DNA of 21,867 bases, taken from Lachnospiraceae bacterium UBA3801. Lineage in GTDB: Bacteria; Bacillota; Clostridia; Lachnospirales; Lachnospiraceae. The stretch spans positions 1 to 21,867 of the forward strand of contig DFEN01000162.1 in the NCBI GenBank assembly GCA_002368685.1. Direction: 5' to 3'. The first letter of the stretch is position 1; each line of letters opens with the position of its first letter. The notes beneath the pieces were generated by a model. It was not told where the DNA came from. It made no database searches and was given only the letters and a program-made list of their open reading frames with translations. Positions 16,364-21,867 of the stretch are shown here, one piece after another. Made by a program: the position numbers and the translations under genes.

Positions 16364-16772
16364 GGAATATATAATACTTGAAGTGACTATAATAGCTGCA
16401 AGAGTTTTGATCGAGCTTATATTTTTTGCTATTGGTGCCAGTATATTTTCGTTTTTAAATGTAATTATTTACAGGCTTCCAAGAAAGATTCAGTTCACTC
16501 TTGGAAAATCGATGTGTACGAGTTGTCATCATGAGCTGGCAACCAAAGATTTGATACCTATTATTTCATGGATCAGTCTTAAAGGAAAATGTAGATATTG
16601 CGGAGAGAAAATATCGGCGAGATATACGATAGTAGAATCTCTTGGCGGCATTTCTGCAGTTGTCTCAACATTAATATTTGGAATTAAGCCGATGGCGGCA
16701 CTTGTCTTTTTGATATCGGCAGTTCTTGTCACCGTGGTTTATATAATATATGACAAGTTAAAACAGAAATAA
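16356..16772 (+). CDS. truncated prepilin peptidase-like protein, N-terminal zinc domain only
   Basis: A 138-residue protein matching the N-terminal domain (DiS_P_DiS, PF06750) of PilD/GspO. TM1 carries GASIFSFLNVIIYRLP (27-42), then a cytoplasmic four-cysteine loop C54-x2-C57 and C79-x2-C82 with DLIPIISWISLKGKCRYCG, then SARYTIVESLGG and two further TM helices. In the family this domain binds zinc and is associated with N-methylation. Full PilD is about 250-290 residues; this protein stops at YIIYDKLKQK, near where the first catalytic aspartate of the A24 domain would lie. The GxGD motif and second aspartate are missing. Only 86 bases separate it from pilC, and I see no continuation in another frame. 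The ATG overlaps the upstream stop (ATGAGTAG) and has GGAG about 8 bases upstream. An in-frame ATG at 16329 lacks such support. Confidence 0.8.
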   Translation: MSREYIILEVTIIAARVLIELIFFAIGASIFSFLNVIIYRLPRKIQFTLGKSMCTSCHHELATKDLIPIISWISLKGKCRYCGEKISARYTIVESLGGISAVVSTLIFGIKPMAALVFLISAVLVTVVYIIYDKLKQK

Positions 16773-16781
16773 CAGCAATGG

Positions 16782-16810
16782 TTGACATAATTTATTATAG
16801 GGATTAAAAT
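16782..16810 (+). promoter_or_regulatory. strong sigma-A promoter for the pilC gene set
   Basis: A perfect -35 TTGACA (16782-16787), a 17-base spacer and TAAAAT (16805-16810) lie in the only sizeable gap of the locus. This would give a leader of about 40 bases before pilC and let the assembly-machine genes be transcribed separately from the pilin genes. A TATAAT at 16821-16826 has no matching -35. Confidence 0.75.
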
Positions 16811-16858
16811 GATAATGGCCTATAATATCTATTTTAAATGTGGGAATGGAGTTAGGAT

Positions 16859-18067
16859 ATGGCAGTAAGCTATAGGTACAGAGCTCAGAATTCAGACGGT
16901 AGAATAATTACCGGAGAAATGAAAGCAAATGACGAGGCTGAGCTCCACGGAAAACTAAAAAATGATGGAATGCTTCTGATTGATTCCAAAGAGGTACAGA
17001 AGGGTAAAACCATTCACAAGAAACTTAAGTATGACAGAGTATCAGACTTTGCCAGAAATCTCGGTAAGCTTCTTGGAGCTGGTGTTACTCTTGTTCGTGC
17101 GCTTAGGATAATTTCTGAAGATGAATCTATTGCAGAATCAGAGAGAAAAATCTATGCAGATATTCTGAGACAGGTTCGTTCGGGTATGACTCTTTCAGAT
17201 GCAATGGAAGAGCAGGGCGGAGTTTTTCCAGCACTCTTCGTAAATATGATACGAAGTGCAGAGACTGGTGGAAATATGGACCAAACTGCAAGCAATATGG
17301 CAGAGTACTATAGCAAGGAATATAGACTCCAGCAGAAAATTAAGAGTTCTACCACATATCCTAAGATTCTTGGAGTTCTGATTGTAATAGTTGTATTCAT
17401 TCTTATGGGATTCGTTCTTCCACAGTTCGATTCGCTATTTGCTCAGATGGATTCACTTCCTGTAGCTACAAGAATACTGATGGCTATAAGTGATTTTGTT
17501 TCTCATAAGTGGTACATTCTTATATTTGTCGCTATTATCCTATATATGGCAATTAAGATTCTCCTATCTATGCCGCCAGTAAAACTGATGGTTGATAAGA
17601 TGGAAATCCATATGCCAAAGATTGGTGGACTTAGAAAGATTATTTATACTGCAAGATTTTCAAGAACTCTTGCAAGTATGTATGCGGCAGGTATTCCTAT
17701 CGTTACATGTTTACAGATAGCTAAAACTACGATTGGAAATACTTATATAGAAAGTCAATTTGATGACATGATAGCAGATATTCGAGCGGGTAAACCTCTA
17801 TCTGAGGGACTTGCTGATATAGATGGGTTTGTAAAGAAACTTTCCTCTTCTGTTTCGGTAGGCGAGGAGACAGGTGCTCTAGATCACATGCTTGTATCTA
17901 TAGCGGATCAGATGGACTACGATAGTGAGATAGCTATTGAGAAGCTAGTAGCAATGGTTGAACCTATTATGATAGTTGTTATGGCGGCGATAGTTGGATT
18001 CATAATGATAGCAGTTATCCAGCCTATTTATGGATCTTATCAGTCGATAGCAAATCAAAACAAATAG
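16859..18067 (+). CDS. pilC: type IV pilus inner-membrane platform protein PilC (GspF family)
   Basis: A 402-residue GspF/PilC-family protein, the membrane platform that couples the assembly ATPase to fibre growth. It has two repeated T2SSF cytoplasmic domains (about 62-185 and 264-388), each with the family patterns: FARNLGKLLGAGVTLVRAL (64-82) and FSRTLASMYAAGIPIVTCL (267-285), then SAETGGNMD (133-141) and VGEETGALD (334-342). TM helices lie at about 168-187, 216-236 and 367-387. Length is normal. GGAG lies 7 bases before the ATG, and it is first behind the promoter at 16782-16810. Fourteen bases separate it from the next gene. Confidence 0.95.
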   Translation: MAVSYRYRAQNSDGRIITGEMKANDEAELHGKLKNDGMLLIDSKEVQKGKTIHKKLKYDRVSDFARNLGKLLGAGVTLVRALRIISEDESIAESERKIYADILRQVRSGMTLSDAMEEQGGVFPALFVNMIRSAETGGNMDQTASNMAEYYSKEYRLQQKIKSSTTYPKILGVLIVIVVFILMGFVLPQFDSLFAQMDSLPVATRILMAISDFVSHKWYILIFVAIILYMAIKILLSMPPVKLMVDKMEIHMPKIGGLRKIIYTARFSRTLASMYAAGIPIVTCLQIAKTTIGNTYIESQFDDMIADIRAGKPLSEGLADIDGFVKKLSSSVSVGEETGALDHMLVSIADQMDYDSEIAIEKLVAMVEPIMIVVMAAIVGFIMIAVIQPIYGSYQSIANQNK

Positions 18068-18081
18068 AAAAGGGTAAAAGT

Positions 18082-19551
18082 ATGAGTGTAAGTGTTTATT
18101 TATCTAACCAAATAGTGCAGATTGCCGTTGGAACCAGGGGTAAGAAGGGAGCTCTGAAGCAGGTCTTCACAACCATGGCTCCCGAGGGTAGCATTATTAA
18201 TGGTATCATCATGGATGCCGAGGCTCTCGAAGCTCACATTAAGAGATTCTGGGAGGCTAACAATATTCCTAAGAAGGATGTATATCTTGTTGTTAATAGT
18301 AACAAGATAGCCGGCAAGAAGATTGAGGTACCAAACCTAAATGGTAAGAAGACGGTTGATTTCATTAAGAGAGAATTTGCAGATATGCAGCGTGAGGATG
18401 AAGAGAATACGCTTGCATATACATCAATCGGTATGAGCAAGAAAACGAAGGTAAAGCTTCTCTATGCAGAGATGGCGCCTAAAGAACAGCTTCGTGAGTT
18501 CATGCAGGTTTTTGCTGCTATGGGAATCTCCCTAAAGGGTATAATCTCTGGTGAGGGAAGTATAATCGGATACGCTCAAGATACACTTACAAAATTCGCT
18601 AAAACTTTTATCCTTCAAGTAATAAATGGAAATCTTGTTTCAAATGTTCTCTTCGTAGATGGAACATTTAGTTACTACAATTCGGTTCGTTGTTTCAATG
18701 AACCTGGTACACCGGAATATTTGGATGACTTGGCTAGATCACTTAATCAGCTGGAACAGTTTATGAATGCTGAAAAGATTCAGTCTCATGTCGAGAGAAT
18801 CTTTGTGGCAGGAACAGATAATAACAACTTAAATGCCTATAACATGGTTGTTCGTGACCATGGAGTTGATACAAATGTCGAGCTTGTAAATACAGGTCTT
18901 AGCACGAATCCTAAACTTCTTCATGAGTCTCAGACAGCACTTTATGCTGTCAGTGGTTTGTTTGACCAGGGATCTGAGAGCAACTTCCTAACACACTTTA
19001 GTGTGAAGGATGATGCGGAAGAAAAAATGGACCCGCAGATAAAGAAGTATGTTATATCAGTTATTGCTACACTTGCTGTTATGCTTGTAGGACTTGGTAT
19101 AGCGATTACCTTTAGACTTATACAACAATCAAAATACGATGAAGCGAAGAGTTATAACAATAGTCCGACCGTTTTAATGCAGAGTGCTGAATACGATGCA
19201 GCTGTTGAAAAACGAGATACAATGCTTGCGAAGTATAACTCTATTAATACAGTTGTCGAAACGATTGATTCTTATCCGGTTTGTAATGATGATGTTATAG
19301 CTACCATAGAAGAAACTGCTAGAGGTTATGCGAAGATAGAGATTCTAAGCTTTGATGCAGAAGAGGGTAGAGTTACATTTTCAGCTAAGGCGGATGATGT
19401 AAATGATATATACAAGTATATCGATAAGCTACTTGAAGAAGATATATTCATGAATGTCGATCATACAGGTTATACCTATAGCGAGACGGACAAACTATAT
19501 GACATACATGTTATTTGTACACTTGCAGAATCAGTTGGAAGAGATAAGTAG
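18082..19551 (+). CDS. pilM: PilM-PilN fusion-like assembly protein
   Basis: A 489-residue protein. Residues 1 to about 305 fit a divergent PilM/actin-like ATPase fold (SVSVYLSNQIVQIAVGTRG at the start, VYLVVNSNKIAGKKIEVP at 68-84, EQFMNAEKIQSHVERIFVAG at 225-244). A single TM helix at about 323-345 follows. A periplasm-side domain (about 346-489) starts with a coiled segment and ends in a small alpha/beta fold, as in PilN. PilM and PilN are usually separate proteins that form the inner-membrane alignment complex with PilO, so this looks like a natural fusion. Its place between pilC and pilO supports the assignment. The nucleotide-binding motifs of PilM are not obvious, so the PilM part may be degenerate. 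An AAGGG Shine-Dalgarno site precedes the ATG. Confidence 0.75.
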   Translation: MSVSVYLSNQIVQIAVGTRGKKGALKQVFTTMAPEGSIINGIIMDAEALEAHIKRFWEANNIPKKDVYLVVNSNKIAGKKIEVPNLNGKKTVDFIKREFADMQREDEENTLAYTSIGMSKKTKVKLLYAEMAPKEQLREFMQVFAAMGISLKGIISGEGSIIGYAQDTLTKFAKTFILQVINGNLVSNVLFVDGTFSYYNSVRCFNEPGTPEYLDDLARSLNQLEQFMNAEKIQSHVERIFVAGTDNNNLNAYNMVVRDHGVDTNVELVNTGLSTNPKLLHESQTALYAVSGLFDQGSESNFLTHFSVKDDAEEKMDPQIKKYVISVIATLAVMLVGLGIAITFRLIQQSKYDEAKSYNNSPTVLMQSAEYDAAVEKRDTMLAKYNSINTVVETIDSYPVCNDDVIATIEETARGYAKIEILSFDAEEGRVTFSAKADDVNDIYKYIDKLLEEDIFMNVDHTGYTYSETDKLYDIHVICTLAESVGRDK

Positions 19552-19566
19552 GAAGGGGGAGCGAAT

Positions 19567-20484
19567 ATGAAATCAACTATGACAGAACGTGATAAAAAGC
19601 TCCTCGTAGGTATGTTTATAGGAGTGATAATTGTTGCTATAGGATACTGGGGTATACTTCCTCAGATTAAGGCTTATTATAGTATTAGCGACAAAATTGA
19701 GAAGGAAGAAAAGATAAAGAAGATTAATCAGATAAAGCTTTTAAATGTTGGAACCATTCAGATACAGGCTGATGATTATGAGTCTCGAATAGCTGAGAAG
19801 AAGGATGAATTCTTCCAGATACTTAGTAGTTCAGAAGTCGATAAAATGATGACTGAGATGGCTACAAGTAATAATCTAGATATTTATGACCTTAGTTTTA
19901 AGGTTCCAACTACTCCATCTGAGAGAATGGCTTATAAGAATTCGCAGTTATATAATATACAGCTTCAACAGATGGCTGATTATGAATCATCTGAGGCTGC
20001 TATGGAGATGGAAGCTGATGCAAATGATCCTACTTTAGGTGGCGAAGGAGTCTCGGCTGCACCTCTTAAGACAGAGGAAGAAATGAATGCTGAAGTCTTT
20101 GGTGAAGAAGAGGGAGGCTACAGACCAAATACAGATATCTATGCTGTTCCAGTGACTATGACGGTTGGTGGCGATCTAGATGATCTTGAGAACTTTATTG
20201 ACGACATCATAAATAGCGACAAGAGAATCCTTATGGTTGGGTATTCATGGGGTGAATACAGAAATCTTATCAGAGGAACAACATCAGAGGAAATAACAGA
20301 TGCTGTTACTGATAGTTCTGAAGGGGTAACTGCTGAAGAAGATGCGGCAGTAGAAAATCTTAAGACTAAGAAATCTTTAACAGTAAAACTGGAAATATAT
20401 ATGTGCGACACAACAGATGTTAATACAGATGGTGAAGCGGTAGAAGGTACTGAAACAGAAGAAACAGAAACAGGGGAAGAATAA
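19567..20484 (+). CDS. pilO: PilO-like inner-membrane alignment protein
   Basis: A 305-residue protein with a short cytoplasmic N-terminus (MKSTMTERDKK), one TM helix (about 12-30, with GYWGILPQIKAYY following), a coiled coil (about 40-95), and a ferredoxin-like-type region: YDLSFKVP near 117-124 and, after an insert, IYAVPVTMTVGGDLDDLENF near 191-210. This is the PilO layout. Two additions are unusual: an acidic, Ala/Glu-rich insert (about 140-185) and a very acidic Thr/Glu C-terminal tail (about 285-305). The ribosome-binding site is very strong (GGAAGGGGGAG), and the gene lies 15 bases after the PilMN fusion. Confidence 0.75.
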   Translation: MKSTMTERDKKLLVGMFIGVIIVAIGYWGILPQIKAYYSISDKIEKEEKIKKINQIKLLNVGTIQIQADDYESRIAEKKDEFFQILSSSEVDKMMTEMATSNNLDIYDLSFKVPTTPSERMAYKNSQLYNIQLQQMADYESSEAAMEMEADANDPTLGGEGVSAAPLKTEEEMNAEVFGEEEGGYRPNTDIYAVPVTMTVGGDLDDLENFIDDIINSDKRILMVGYSWGEYRNLIRGTTSEEITDAVTDSSEGVTAEEDAAVENLKTKKSLTVKLEIYMCDTTDVNTDGEAVEGTETEETETGEE

Positions 20485-20498
20485 GAGGAAACTAGCTT

Positions 20499-21867
20499 AT
20501 GGAGATGAGGTCTAACAAGAACATACGTATAGGAGATGTCCTGAAGGAATTCGGTTATGTTACGGACGATGATATAGGAGCAGCTCTTGAGTATACCAAG
20601 ACACATGAAGGTGTTCGACTTGGTGGCGCTCTGATAGAGATGAATATCATTACTGAAAAACAGATGCTGGAAGCACTTGGTCGAAGACTTCAGTATGATG
20701 TGGTAAATATAGCCGACCTGGCTGTTGATATAAATGCGGTTGAAACTATACCACAGCCACTTGCTGAAAAGTATGGAATGATGGCGTATAGAATAGAGGA
20801 TGGAGTACTTTATCTTCTGACAAATGATCCTCTTAACTTCTATGGTTTGGAAGATATACGTCAGGTAACAGGTGCCGATCTTAAGATAGAGCTGACAGAG
20901 AAGCAACCTCTTGATAATGCTATTCAGTATTATTATTCAGAAGTATCAGCTAAGAAGGCTGCTGATAAAGCTGCTAAGTCAAGTCTAGCTGAAGATGATA
21001 TCATCGAAGTAAATGTAGAAGATGCTGATGATGATACACCTATTATCAATTTGCTGAATTCTCTTGTTGTACGTGCTTATAACTCAAATGTTTCAGATAT
21101 TCATATAGAGCCTTTTGAGAAACATACATCAGTTCGTATGCGTATGGATGGTGTAATAGTAGACTTCATGACATTACCTAAGAATATCCATAATTCCCTT
21201 ATAGCTCGTGTAAAGATTATTGGTGATCTAGATATCGCTGAACGTCGTATTCCTCAAGATGGTCACTTTAAGACTAATGTTGAGGGGACGCCTATAAATG
21301 TCAGAGTATCCGTTATTCCTACTGTATTTGGTGAGAAGGCGGTTCTTAGACTTCTAGCATCTGCGGCTACAATTGATCATAGTGGAACATTTGGTATGAA
21401 TGAACGTAATTATCAGATAGTCAGCCAGATGCTCCAGTCACCTAACGGTATAGTATATGTAACAGGACCTACAGGTTCTGGTAAGTCTACCACTTTGTAT
21501 ATGATACTTTCTGAGCTGTCTCAGAGAGCGGTGAATATATCAACTATAGAGGATCCGGTAGAGAAAAACCTGCCAAAGCTGAATCAGATGCAGGTTAATA
21601 ATACCGCTGGTCTTACCTTCGAAGTAGGACTTAGGGCACTGCTTCGTCAGGATCCAGATATTATCATGCTGGGTGAGACCCGTGATGCTGAAACTGCGTC
21701 CATATCAGTTAGAGCAGCTATAACTGGTCACCTGGTTCTTTCTACACTTCATACTAATGATGCTGCATCATCAGTTACACGACTTATAGATATGGGTATC
21801 GAGCCATATATGCTGGCCAACTCACTTGTTGGTATCATAGCTCAGAGACTTGTACGTAAGGTTTGTC
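20499..21867 (+). CDS. pilB: type IV pilus assembly ATPase PilB (GspE family), 3' end outside window
   Basis: An open frame of 456 codons to the window end, preceded by GAGGA 9 bases before the ATG. The N-terminal MshEN-like domain (about 8-146) has two motif-like segments, R10-I-G-D-V-L-K-E-F-G and R40-L-G-G-A-L-I-E-M-N. In the family these can bind cyclic di-GMP; here the usual glutamines and one glycine are replaced. The GspE core (about 180 on) contains RRIPQDGHFK (249-258), Walker A GPTGSGKST (323-331), Asp box STIEDPVE (348-355), Walker B DPDIIMLGETRD (385-396, Thr where Ile is common) and His box TGHLVLSTLHTND (409-421). The window stops at RKVC456, the first cysteine of the expected zinc tetracysteine motif. 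The product powers pilus extension at the PilC platform. Confidence 0.95.
   Translation, partial: MEMRSNKNIRIGDVLKEFGYVTDDDIGAALEYTKTHEGVRLGGALIEMNIITEKQMLEALGRRLQYDVVNIADLAVDINAVETIPQPLAEKYGMMAYRIEDGVLYLLTNDPLNFYGLEDIRQVTGADLKIELTEKQPLDNAIQYYYSEVSAKKAADKAAKSSLAEDDIIEVNVEDADDDTPIINLLNSLVVRAYNSNVSDIHIEPFEKHTSVRMRMDGVIVDFMTLPKNIHNSLIARVKIIGDLDIAERRIPQDGHFKTNVEGTPINVRVSVIPTVFGEKAVLRLLASAATIDHSGTFGMNERNYQIVSQMLQSPNGIVYVTGPTGSGKSTTLYMILSELSQRAVNISTIEDPVEKNLPKLNQMQVNNTAGLTFEVGLRALLRQDPDIIMLGETRDAETASISVRAAITGHLVLSTLHTNDAASSVTRLIDMGIEPYMLANSLVGIIAQRLVRKVC

Noticed and set aside
20139..20906. A 255-codon minus-strand frame across pilO and pilB
   Set aside because: It spans two convincing plus-strand genes, including the pilO-pilB junction with its ribosome-binding site. 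Its translation looks like antisense sequence, rich in Ser, Ile, Tyr and His, without domain features.

Overview
The window (about 37-40% GC by eye) looks like a Gram-positive anaerobe of the Clostridia, most likely a Lachnospiraceae relative (Butyrivibrio/Pseudobutyrivibrio type). That is inferred from the AT-rich style, the strong Shine-Dalgarno sites, a REP-like GGGACGGTTCT element and BspA-type repeat proteins. No rRNA or housekeeping marker fixes the taxonomy. I see no tRNA, rRNA, CRISPR array or insertion sequence.

Left part (1-2620): a REP-like hairpin with a third partial copy (11-125) runs into the 3' end of a minus-strand monoacylglycerol lipase/lysophospholipase-type alpha/beta hydrolase (118-1053). 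A perfect 10-bp inverted repeat overlaps that gene's predicted promoter. The gap to the right holds a 41-codon remnant that resembles the C-terminus of a sodium:neurotransmitter-symporter-type transporter. Next comes an unrecognised polytopic membrane protein (1362-2543) with three 36-bp in-frame tandem repeats encoding an acidic loop, closed by a rho-independent terminator.

Main part (2732-21867, open to the right): a type IV pilus / type II secretion-like locus. It starts with two giant open reading frames of 1548 and 2155 codons. Each has a textbook class III prepilin signal (KKG or NKG followed by FTLVELIVVLV). In place of a normal small pilin head, each carries a large surface-protein domain: a DUF285/BspA-type leucine-rich-repeat array in the first and a GLUG-type (GG-x-x-G) repeat array in the second. 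Then follow three smaller pilin-like proteins: one GspK/PilX-like without Glu5 and two with Glu5. After these come a single-TM pilin-shaped protein and a truncated prepilin-peptidase-like protein that keeps only the N-terminal four-cysteine domain.

A strong sigma-A-type promoter (16782-16810) then begins the machine genes: pilC (inner-membrane platform), a PilM-PilN fusion, pilO, and pilB (assembly ATPase with an N-terminal MshEN-like domain, cut by the window end before its cysteine motif).

Working model (inference): PilB/PilC/PilMN/PilO assemble a pilus or pseudopilus fibre. The K-like, I/J-like and giant pilins are incorporated as minor or tip subunits, so the fibre displays very large LRR and GLUG adhesins. 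Neither giant protein has an LPxTG motif, lipobox or other visible anchor, so the pilin helix is the only evident attachment. A complete A24 prepilin peptidase, a canonical small major pilin and a PilT are not in this window.
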